Assembly: GCA_963675945.1 (NCBI GenBank)
Contig: OY780932.1
Span: 3,658,001-3,722,000 of the forward strand
Source: G963556115 sp963675945
GTDB taxonomy: Bacteria > Planctomycetota > SZUA-567
DNA length: 64,000 nucleotides
Direction: 5' to 3'
The notes under the pieces were generated by a model. It did not search any database and was not told the origin of the DNA. It saw only the letters and a program-made list of their open reading frames with translations. The number at the start of each line of letters is the position of its first letter. The first letter of the stretch is position 1. The position numbers and the translations under genes were made by a program. Positions 1-7,100 of this stretch are shown one piece after another.

Positions 1-1
1 T

Positions 2-103
2 GACATCTATATCCCGCTGGAAGCCGGCACCATTCCCCCAAAAGGCAAATGGGCACGAGCCGACTACGGTAACGCCCCAGACTATACCTTCCGCAATCAA
101 TGA
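2..103 (+). CDS. C-terminal fragment of an unidentified protein
   Basis: An open frame runs in from the left edge and stops at TGA 101-103, giving the last 33 residues, which end in DYTFRNQ. It is Pro/Gly-rich at first (IPLEAGTIPPKGKW). I do not recognise the family and the start lies outside the window. The reading is supported by the intrinsic terminator that follows 18 bases after the stop. Confidence 0.5.
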   Translation, partial: DIYIPLEAGTIPPKGKWARADYGNAPDYTFRNQ

Positions 104-121
104 CCCATACCCCTCTTCTGC

Positions 122-163
122 TTCCCCGCATTTCAAGCATTGATATACGGGGAATATTTTTAT
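122..163 (+). terminator. Intrinsic terminator of the left-edge gene
   Basis: TTCCCCG (122-128) pairs with CGGGGAA (148-154), followed at once by the T-rich TATTTTTAT. It lies 18 bases after the stop of the partial left-edge gene. Confidence 0.6.
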
Positions 164-182
164 CTAAAAAATTCTTTTTTGG

Positions 183-209
183 TAAAGTCCGATAATACTG
201 CACCGATAA
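183..209 (+). promoter_or_regulatory. Sigma-28 (FliA) type promoter
   Basis: TAAAGTCC (183-190), an 11-base spacer, then ACCGATAA (202-209). The enterobacterial sigma-28 consensus is TAAAGTTT-N11-GCCGATAA, so 13 of 16 positions match with exact spacing. The start of transcription should fall near 216, leaving a leader of about 170 nt before the gene at 387. The rest of this leader contains no gene that I can see. Confidence 0.7.
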
Positions 210-386
210 TTCTGACACAGCCCGATTTATCGATAAAATAACGGTATTTATTATAGACTGCGAGAGCATGAAGCCCTTGCAGCAGTATTCCTACAACCCT
301 TTGGGGAGGGTTGCCGGAATTGACCAAAGCACAAAGATAATACATCTTATTTTAAGCAGACTTCATTACAGCCAGGGAGGGTTAGT

Positions 387-1595
387 ATGAGTGCTACAAC
401 TGCAGTGGATAGCTATGATGCGCTATCCCTAACATTTTCTACCGAATCACACCTGCAGACTAATACCAGCAGGCAGTCCTTGAATTCAAATTCAACCGAC
501 GGCAATGATTCCACCGAAGCAACCACAAACGTATCCGTATTCTCCGACAGCTTCGAATTCTCCGCCCGGAGCAGCTTCAGCAGTACCGTCTATCAAGCCC
601 CACTCCTTCGCCCAGCCCAGAACAGTCAAGTTCAGGCTCAATCGCTCAATATTCCGCTGTCATCAGAAGAAATTGCAGAGCGTTACAATACCAAGCTTGA
701 TGATCTTTACGGTATTGATACCGCTGAACGCCAAGAGCATCAAGGTGCCCTAACCGGATTGAAAATGATCGACCCCGAACTCGCTGAAAAAGCCATGTTT
801 CTAATTACGCTGATGGGCAAGGATGAGGCAGATAAATTCCTTTCCAGCATTTCAGAATTCAACAACAAAATCAATGCGGTTCAGACCGGCAATTTTTCCA
901 TGAATGTTGTCGCCAGCAGCAGTTCAACCACCTTGGACAAAGTCTATTCCGAACTCAGAAACAATGCAACCCAAGCCCTGGAGAAATACAGTAGTGTTAT
1001 CGCTGAGCGCTTCAATATCGAGATCAATATCGAAAGTCTAAATATTGGTGAATCGGCATTCTGTGATCCTCTAGTATTAGATCTCGACGGTGACGGTATT
1101 GATCTAAGCGGAGTCGAAGACGGGGTTCTATATGATATCGACGGCGACGGAACAAAGGAACAGACCGCATTCATCCGTGGTGATGACGCCCTGCTGTATT
1201 TGGACAATAACGGTAACGGACTAGCGGACTCCGGTCTTGAGTTATTTGGCGACCAGGAAGGGGACGCCAACGGCTACGCCGAGCTGGCAAGATATGATGA
1301 AAACAATGACGGCAAGATAGACGAACTTGATTCGGTGTATGCAAAACTACGCTTATGGCAGGACAAAAATACAGACGGCGTAAACCAGGAGTCCGAGAGC
1401 CTTACTCTGCTTGAAGCCGGGATCAAGTCTATACAATTAAAATATGACAATTTGATGCAGAACGATAAAAACGGGAATATTACAGCACAAACCGGACAGT
1501 TCACCAGAGTCGACGGCAGCACCGGCTACAGCGCTGATATACTCCTACAAGTACAGAGACCTTCTAATAGAGTAAGCCATCTCCTCATGGCATAA
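387..1595 (+). CDS. Calcium-binding-repeat protein, likely late flagellar-regulon product
   Basis: 402 aa. The start has a strong ribosome site (GGGAGGG, 5 bases before ATG). Residues 1-90 are Ser/Thr/Asn-rich and probably disordered, with no signal peptide; residues 90-215 are helical. From about residue 226 there is a module rich in Asp/Gly loops (DLDGDGID, DIDGDGTKE, DNNGNGLADSG, ELFGD, DENNDGKID, LRLWQDKNTDG). The order LDLDGDG, GDD.LLYLD.NGNG, ELFGD, LRLWQD.N.DG is the module I know from the C-terminal part of large RTX/type I secreted and surface proteins, where the loops bind calcium. No RTX nonapeptides are present. The sigma-28 promoter upstream ties it to late flagellar expression. 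Export through the flagellar apparatus is my inference; a purely cytoplasmic role is possible. Confidence 0.75.
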   Translation: MSATTAVDSYDALSLTFSTESHLQTNTSRQSLNSNSTDGNDSTEATTNVSVFSDSFEFSARSSFSSTVYQAPLLRPAQNSQVQAQSLNIPLSSEEIAERYNTKLDDLYGIDTAERQEHQGALTGLKMIDPELAEKAMFLITLMGKDEADKFLSSISEFNNKINAVQTGNFSMNVVASSSSTTLDKVYSELRNNATQALEKYSSVIAERFNIEINIESLNIGESAFCDPLVLDLDGDGIDLSGVEDGVLYDIDGDGTKEQTAFIRGDDALLYLDNNGNGLADSGLELFGDQEGDANGYAELARYDENNDGKIDELDSVYAKLRLWQDKNTDGVNQESESLTLLEAGIKSIQLKYDNLMQNDKNGNITAQTGQFTRVDGSTGYSADILLQVQRPSNRVSHLLMA

Positions 1596-1619
1596 ACCTC
1601 AGGATAACCTCGCGCAAAT

Positions 1620-1659
1620 CACTACTCAAAGAATCCAGTTTTGAGTAGTGTTGCTTTTT
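1620..1659 (+). terminator. Intrinsic terminator after the calcium-binding protein gene
   Basis: CACTACTCAAA (1620-1630) pairs perfectly with TTTGAGTAGTG (1640-1650), followed by TTGCTTTTTG. An 11-bp stem plus T-tract. Confidence 0.85.
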
Positions 1660-1783
1660 GTCAGACTTTTTAATTGCAACCTACTGCATCCCCCGAATCA
1701 AACTGCTCGACTGCAACCAGATTCAGGCAACAACTCAGCTCCAATATTTCTAATTTGTAACTTTACCAAGAATAAAACTGAGG

Positions 1784-1789
1784 TATAAT
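1784..1789 (+). promoter_or_regulatory. Candidate sigma-70 -10 box for the sensor kinase
   Basis: A perfect TATAAT at 1784-1789 in the AT-rich gap before the kinase gene. The -35 region about 17 bases upstream (CTTTAC) is poor, so this is a weak or activator-dependent call. Confidence 0.35.
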
Positions 1790-1853
1790 AAATATTGAAA
1801 ATTAATTTTAATGTTTGCTGCTTCGCCTTAATAAAAGACTAGAAAATATTCTT

Positions 1854-4553
1854 ATGCGTTCAACACCAGCATTATTACTTTTCAGCATATTACTTGCAAT
1901 CAGCGTACTCTGTTACTCAGAATGTCGTGGCTTCTGCGCAGATGACGGCAAACGCATATTACTATTAAACTCTTATCATCAAGGCTTTGGCTGGACCGAC
2001 AATATAACCAGTGGCGTCAAGAGTGTTTTTACCCCGCAGAATGACGCTGACACCCTGTATATAGAGAATATGGACAGTAAGAACTTCCATAACCAGGATC
2101 TCTTCCCCTCGCTATATACTCTATATTGGCATAAATACCGCAATAAACAGCCAGATGTCATTATCTGTTCTGACAACAATGCTTTAACTTTTCTTATAAC
2201 CTACCGTCAAAAACTATTTCCCGGCATCCCAATAGTTTTCTGTGGCATCAACAATTTTTCTGAATCCATGCTTAGCGGCGAAAAAAATATCACCGGAATA
2301 GTCGAGAAAGTCTCAGATCTGGAGACCGTTGAGATGGCTCTCAAACTCCACCCGCAAGCGCAAACGCTACATGCTCTGGCCTGTTCGGCACCGACCTCCA
2401 AAGAACACATAAAGCGTTTTAGAGTGACCAGCAAAGATCTTTCTGACAAAATCAAAATTCAAGAGATACACGATTTAACCAAGAGTGAATACGCTGAAGC
2501 TCTATCCAAAGTTTCGCCAAACGACATAATCTTAAACTTTGGCTTTCACCATACCCTTGACGACTACACTCCCAGCCTTTCTCAGGCGTATAACTTTATT
2601 CGCCAATACACCCAGGCGCCAGTCTATACATTGTGGCGTTCATACGCTGATTATGCAACCGCCGGTATAATGATTGATGGATATACGCAAGGTCGAATCG
2701 CGGCAGAAATCGCCAGCAGAATACTCGCTGGCACCCCTGCCAGCCAAATACCGATAATCACCGAGAGCCCGAACATTCCCATCCTTAACTTTACGGATCT
2801 TCAAAGATTGGGCAAACTCGACCTGCTCCAGCAAGTTCCGGCAGATGCAGTAATCATCCATCAGCCTTTCTCGGTTTACAAAGAGTATAAATGGATTATC
2901 TGGCCGGTAATAGTTACCTTGATCGGGATGGCAATACTAATCTTTTTTCTCGCTCAGAACATCACCAAACGCCGTCAAGCGGAGCAAAATCTCAGACAGA
3001 AACAAGAAATACTCCAGAAACAAAAGGAGAATCTCCGGGTAACCCTCAGTTCCATTGCCGAAGGGGTAATTGTAACCAATACCGCCGGTCTGGTTCAACA
3101 GCTCAACCCAGTTGCCGAGATTTTGACCGGTTATACTACCGCTGAAGCGTTAGGACGGCATATAACCGAAGTATTTTCGCTCCAGAATAACCCGAACCAC
3201 AAACCTATATACAACCCTATTGAGCAAGCTCTGGCTTCTCCCGACTTTATTTCACACAACAACTTAGAAGTACTTACATCCCGAGATAAGACCGAATATC
3301 AGATATCGGAGTCGACCGCCCCGATCAGGAGTGATGACGGAAAGATAATCGGAGCCATACTCATATTCAGGGATGTCACCAAGGAAAACGCCCTACAAAC
3401 CCAATTACATCACAGTCAGAAGATGGACGCTATAGGCCAGCTCGCTGGAGGCATTGCCCACGACTTCAACAACATGCTCGGTGGAATTACCTCCGCTGCC
3501 GATCTAGCAAAGATGCTGATCGATGATAAAGCCGAGACCCTAAAATTTATCGATATAATTCTCGATGCCGCCGACAGAGCAGCCTCGTTAACTAGTCAAC
3601 TCCTGACCTTCTCCCGGCAACAGCCCAAATCTTCAACCCCCATTGATATCAACAAAATTCTTAAAAGCTCAATATCCTTGCTCAGCAGTACAATTGATAA
3701 ACGAATATCTGTACATAATTTACTATCTGAAGGCGAATTGAATATTATTGGTGACCCTTCACTAATGCAGAGTGCATTTATAAACCTGCTGATCAATGCC
3801 TCCCATGCTATGCCCGAGGGCGGAGATATCTTTATACGCTCAGACACAGTATTCCTGGATGAAAACTATTGTAGCGCCAGTACCTTTAATATTACCCCTG
3901 GCGAGTATGTTCAGATTGAGATACGCGACACTGGGCATGGAATTCAACAGGAGCATATCAACAAGATATTCGAGCCATTCTTTACGACCAAAGAGGTAGG
4001 CAAAGGTACAGGTCTCGGACTAGCTGCGGTTCTGGGTACGATCGAACAGCACAAAGGCTCAATAGCAGTATACAGCGAAAAGGATATCGGAACTTCCTTT
4101 CACATCCTCTTACCGTTGACCGAGCAGAATCATTTGCGCAACAAACCGCTGCCGGAGCGGCAACTCTCCGGTCTCGGTACCATTCTGGTCGTCGATGATG
4201 AAAACATAATGCGCATAACCGCCAAGGCTATTCTTGAACAACTGGGTTATTCGGTACTGCTTGCTGCAGACGGCGAAGAAGCTATTGAGATCTTCCGACA
4301 ACACGCTGCTACGATCGACCTGGTTATTCTGGATATGATCATGCCCAAGCTCAACGGGAGGGACTGTTTCTTCAAGCTTCATCAGCTTGCCCCCGAGAAG
4401 CCCATCATAATCTCCTCTGGCTTCTCCCGTCCTGAAGAACTGAGCGAACTAAACAAATCCGGCCTCTCCGGCTTTATCCGTAAACCCTTCCGTGCCGTTA
4501 ATCTCGCAGAGATTATCAAGGATACCCTCTGTTCACTCCCCAACCGGAATTAA
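1854..4553 (+). CDS. Hybrid histidine kinase with periplasmic ABC-type binding domain, PAS and receiver
   Basis: 899 aa from ATG 1854; an in-frame TTG lies at 1815, but the ATG puts the signal sequence (RSTPALLLFSILLAISVL) at the N-terminus. Order: signal/TM; periplasmic domain (about 30-325) of the ABC-transporter-substrate-binding-like sensor type (RILLLNSYHQGFGWTDNI, GIPIVFCGINN); TM near 350-370; short coiled coil; PAS (about 400-515); HisKA with H536 in GGIAHDFNNMLGG; HATPase with DTGHGI and GTGLGLAA; receiver with D827 in VILDMIMP. A membrane sensor that phosphorylates its own receiver. The ligand is unknown. No output regulator is adjacent, so a separate phosphotransferase or regulator is expected. 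The gene ends 3 bases from the convergent GIY-YIG gene. Confidence 0.9.
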   Translation: MRSTPALLLFSILLAISVLCYSECRGFCADDGKRILLLNSYHQGFGWTDNITSGVKSVFTPQNDADTLYIENMDSKNFHNQDLFPSLYTLYWHKYRNKQPDVIICSDNNALTFLITYRQKLFPGIPIVFCGINNFSESMLSGEKNITGIVEKVSDLETVEMALKLHPQAQTLHALACSAPTSKEHIKRFRVTSKDLSDKIKIQEIHDLTKSEYAEALSKVSPNDIILNFGFHHTLDDYTPSLSQAYNFIRQYTQAPVYTLWRSYADYATAGIMIDGYTQGRIAAEIASRILAGTPASQIPIITESPNIPILNFTDLQRLGKLDLLQQVPADAVIIHQPFSVYKEYKWIIWPVIVTLIGMAILIFFLAQNITKRRQAEQNLRQKQEILQKQKENLRVTLSSIAEGVIVTNTAGLVQQLNPVAEILTGYTTAEALGRHITEVFSLQNNPNHKPIYNPIEQALASPDFISHNNLEVLTSRDKTEYQISESTAPIRSDDGKIIGAILIFRDVTKENALQTQLHHSQKMDAIGQLAGGIAHDFNNMLGGITSAADLAKMLIDDKAETLKFIDIILDAADRAASLTSQLLTFSRQQPKSSTPIDINKILKSSISLLSSTIDKRISVHNLLSEGELNIIGDPSLMQSAFINLLINASHAMPEGGDIFIRSDTVFLDENYCSASTFNITPGEYVQIEIRDTGHGIQQEHINKIFEPFFTTKEVGKGTGLGLAAVLGTIEQHKGSIAVYSEKDIGTSFHILLPLTEQNHLRNKPLPERQLSGLGTILVVDDENIMRITAKAILEQLGYSVLLAADGEEAIEIFRQHAATIDLVILDMIMPKLNGRDCFFKLHQLAPEKPIIISSGFSRPEELSELNKSGLSGFIRKPFRAVNLAEIIKDTLCSLPNRN

Positions 4554-4556
4554 TCC

Positions 4557-4814
4557 TCAGATACCGACTCCCGATTTACTGGTAATCAGTTTGAGTTTAT
4601 CCTCCCGGCTGAGCCGCTTAACTCTGACTTCAGCGCTACTCGCCTCCGACCTACTCTTAAAGCTTTGACTGAACACCAGCTCCAGCGGTGCCCTCCCCCG
4701 GCAATATTTGGCTCCCTTCCCACTCTCATGCTCGGCAATTCGGCGCTTGATATCGGTAGTAATACCGGTATACAGTGACGAATCTACACACCGCAGAATA
4801 TACAACCACCACAA
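4557..4814 (-). CDS. GIY-YIG domain protein (UPF0213/YhbQ-like)
   Basis: 85 aa, essentially one GIY-YIG nuclease module: WWLYILRC...SLYTGIT (GIY-YIG equivalents), then RRIAEHESGKGAKYCRGRAPLEL and a C-terminal SREDKLKLI. This matches the small stand-alone YhbQ-type family in length and motif order; family members are linked to DNA processing but poorly characterised. The start is TTG (4814-4812) with AAGGA 7 bases before it; no in-frame ATG exists near the start. It converges on the hybrid kinase gene with only 3 bases between stops. Confidence 0.85.
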   Translation of the reverse strand: MWWLYILRCVDSSLYTGITTDIKRRIAEHESGKGAKYCRGRAPLELVFSQSFKSRSEASSAEVRVKRLSREDKLKLITSKSGVGI

Positions 4815-5084
4815 AATAAAATCCTTATTTACTATTTTACCCCGACATAAAAAGCGTATACTTATAAAGAGTTGCTGTCAAACTTAGTTTTCACGGCAAT
4901 GAATAATATTTTCAGGTAGTTTTTATTACTTATAAAATTAGCGAAATTTACAACCTACATCAAATATTGCACCTAACTTTTTTAAGCAGATAGCTAGCTG
5001 AAAATTACTATGGACAATAATAGATTATACTAATCTATATCTACCATAACAACTAATAACTCAATATATCAGAGGAGATTAACA

Positions 5085-5366
5085 ATGCTTGAAGTCAATG
5101 AATATTTTGACGGAGCCGTCAAATCTATCGGTCTCAATAATGCCAACGGCAGATCAACGGTCGGCGTTATGGCTAGCGGCGAGTACGAATTCAGCACCGG
5201 CAGTATCGAGATCATGACCGTTATCAGTGGCGAACTCACAGTACAACTCCCCGGGAGTACAGAGTGGCAGGTATTTACCGAAGGCGAAAGCTTTGAGGTC
5301 GCTGCAGACACCAGCTTCAAAGTGCAGGTCAAGACCGAGACCGCCTACCACTGCAGTTATAAATAA
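5085..5366 (+). CDS. ppnP: Pyrimidine/purine nucleoside phosphorylase PpnP
   Basis: 93 aa, the full length of the PpnP (YaiE, DUF1255) family, a small single-domain beta-barrel (cupin). Recognisable stretches are VNEYFDGAVKSIG near the N-terminus, SGEYEFSTGSIEIMTVISG in the middle and EGESFEVAADTSFKVQV near the C-terminus. The family cleaves several nucleosides with phosphate to give free base and ribose-1-phosphate. Start ATG with GAGGAG 8 bases upstream. The M24 peptidase follows 11 bases later, so the two are probably cotranscribed. The 270-bp AT-rich gap upstream (4815-5084) must hold the promoter, but I find no convincing -35/-10 pair in it. Confidence 0.92.
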   Translation: MLEVNEYFDGAVKSIGLNNANGRSTVGVMASGEYEFSTGSIEIMTVISGELTVQLPGSTEWQVFTEGESFEVAADTSFKVQVKTETAYHCSYK

Positions 5367-5377
5367 CGGAGAAAAAG

Positions 5378-6565
5378 ATGATACCCAAAAACGAGATAGA
5401 GCTGAGACTCAAGCGCTTCCGCGCCTTACTGGATGAATACGAACCGGACTGGTCGGTAGTAGTTATAAGCAAGAAAATATCAATTTACTACCTCAGTGGC
5501 ACTCTGGCCAGTGGTCTTCTCTGGATAAATCGGAACCAGAGCGAACCAAAGTTATTTGTCCGCTCAGCCGTCGCCAGAGCCAGTGCCGAGTCCCCGCTCA
5601 GACAGATCCACAGCTACAGAAGTTACCGCGATATTCTGGATACGATTGATCTAGACTCCGACTCTGTACTCCTTGAGAAATCCACCATGACCCTGAGCGG
5701 CTTCGAATTATTCAACAAGTACTTCAACTTCAAGGAAGTGAAAGGGGTAGAGCAGATACTGGCCAGAGCCATAGCAGTAAAGACCGAATACGAGGTAGAG
5801 CGTCTGCGCCGAGCCGGAGCCATCCACCAGGAGGTGCTAGAGAATATTGCACCAACCATTATCCAAGCCGGTATATCCGAAGCCGAACTCGGAGCCGAAA
5901 TTCTCAAGGCACAGCTCAATCTCGGCTCGCATGGGGTCGCCCGCTTTCAGATGCCTGATACCGATATGTTCCTGGGCTATATCTCCTTCAGTGAGAACGG
6001 CCTCATCCCTACCTACTTTGACGGCCCGGACGGTACTCGCGGCAACTGCCCAGCAGTCCCTTTCTTCGGCAGCCCGGAGCGCCACCTCCAGGAAGGTGAC
6101 ACGATCTTTATCGATACCGCCTGTGGTCATGACGGCTATCACACCGATAAGACCTGCCTCTATACCCTGGGTAAGTTCGACCATCCCGAGGCAATAGCGG
6201 TACACCAGAGATGCGTCGACATCCAGAACCTTACCGCCTCGCTGCTCAAACCCGGCGCTATCCCGGCAGAGATATACAATCAAGTCTTATCCAGCCTGCC
6301 GGCTGATTTCCGCGACGGTTTTATGGGCTGCCCGGAGAAACAGGTCAATTTTCTCGGCCACGGTACAGGCTTGCATGTAGACGAATACCCAGTAATCGCC
6401 GATAAATTCTATGAACCACTCCAGAAGAATATGATAATAGCTATCGAACCGAAAAAAGGTCTCCCCGGAGTCGGCATGCTGGGCATTGAAAACACCTTCC
6501 TGATCACCGATAATGCTGCCGAATCACTCACCGGATCCGGCCATGATATAATCAATATTATCTAA
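5378..6565 (+). CDS. M24-family metallopeptidase (Xaa-Pro aminopeptidase/prolidase type)
   Basis: 395 aa. An N-terminal creatinase-like domain (about 1-145: VVVISKKISIYYLSGT) is followed by the pita-bread catalytic domain (about 150-390). The metal ligands are visible: Asp in IFIDTACGHDGYHTDKT (two Asp), His in NFLGHGTGLHVDEYP, and Glu in IAIEPKKG and GIENTFLIT. This is the standard two-domain layout of aminopeptidase P/prolidase-like enzymes that cleave X-Pro bonds in the cytoplasm; exact specificity cannot be read from sequence. Eleven bases after ppnP, with GGAG before the ATG. A hairpin at 6604-6642 ends the unit. Confidence 0.88.
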   Translation: MIPKNEIELRLKRFRALLDEYEPDWSVVVISKKISIYYLSGTLASGLLWINRNQSEPKLFVRSAVARASAESPLRQIHSYRSYRDILDTIDLDSDSVLLEKSTMTLSGFELFNKYFNFKEVKGVEQILARAIAVKTEYEVERLRRAGAIHQEVLENIAPTIIQAGISEAELGAEILKAQLNLGSHGVARFQMPDTDMFLGYISFSENGLIPTYFDGPDGTRGNCPAVPFFGSPERHLQEGDTIFIDTACGHDGYHTDKTCLYTLGKFDHPEAIAVHQRCVDIQNLTASLLKPGAIPAEIYNQVLSSLPADFRDGFMGCPEKQVNFLGHGTGLHVDEYPVIADKFYEPLQKNMIIAIEPKKGLPGVGMLGIENTFLITDNAAESLTGSGHDIINII

Positions 6566-6603
6566 TCTAACCTTACCGTCCCTCCACCACTAATAAGCCA
6601 TCC

Positions 6604-6642
6604 TTGCCAGGCACGCTCTAAGGCGAACCTGGCAAATATTAT
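6604..6642 (+). terminator. Probable terminator of the ppnP-M24 unit
   Basis: TTGCCAGG (6604-6611) pairs with CCTGGCAA (6628-6635), followed by AT-rich ATATTAT. An 8-bp perfect stem 39 bases after the stop; the U-tract is poor. Confidence 0.55.
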
Positions 6643-6747
6643 CGCCCCCACAATTTTCTTGCACAAAAAATAATTATTTTTCTACAACATAACTACTTAT
6701 AAACCAATATGTTACGCGATACTTTGTTTTTATTTCCGATTTTTCAT

Positions 6748-6774
6748 TAAAGTTTCTACAGCCAGACCCGTAAA
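6748..6774 (+). promoter_or_regulatory. Sigma-28 promoter of the flagellin gene
   Basis: TAAAGTTT (6748-6755, a perfect -35) is followed after exactly 11 bases by CCCGTAAA (6767-6774; consensus GCCGATAA, 5 of 8 including the CCG core). Flagellin genes are classic sigma-28 targets. Initiation near 6781 would give a leader of about 320 nt. Confidence 0.75.
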
Positions 6775-6780
6775 TAACGA

Positions 6781-7100
6781 TGTAAGCATTAATCCACACT
6801 AACAAAATCAAGCTTCATGCCTAGTTGCTCAGCCTTAGGGCAGCGCCTATGAAGCGAAGAGGGTTAAGTTTACTTGTGCCTTAATTAAGATTACGCCTTG
6901 CAAAAGAAATGAAAGGAGGAACTGCCTATTAGCTGGGTCACCCTATATTCCCAGCGCTTGAGAAATTATTACCACCAAATATAGGACGGTATCTGGACTG
7001 CCGTGCATGGATGTGAATAGTCCTAGGGTATTTGCCAACAAGTAGCCTTAATACTTTAATACCCTGAACAATTATTTGAATTTCATGGAGGAAATTCGCT
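6781..7100 (+). promoter_or_regulatory. Long structured flagellin mRNA leader with CsrA-like sites
   Basis: About 320 nt between the sigma-28 promoter and the flagellin ATG without a credible gene. Stems I can see: GCTTCAT (6812-6818)/ATGAAGC (6849-6855); GCTGGG (6932-6937)/CCCAGC (6950-6955); CCTATATT (6942-6949)/AATATAGG (6978-6985), which overlaps the previous loop so the two are exclusive or form a pseudoknot; and GGACT/AGTCC around 6993-7023. GTGCATGGATGT (7003-7014) matches the CsrA consensus RUACARGGAUGU at 10 of 12 positions, and the ribosome site itself reads CATGGAGGA (7084-7092). Two GGA sites, one over the ribosome site, are the known layout of CsrA-repressed flagellin leaders. 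No c-di-GMP riboswitch signature is seen. Confidence 0.55.

Noticed and set aside
944..1270. Long antisense frames inside the calcium-binding-protein gene and similar antisense frames inside other genes
   Set aside because: They lie opposite strongly supported coding sequence, have biased composition and lack ribosome sites.
6781..7100. Cyclic-di-GMP riboswitch in the flagellin leader
   Set aside because: I do not find the conserved GEMM core sequences or its tetraloop-receptor arrangement; the leader is kept as an unclassified structured element.
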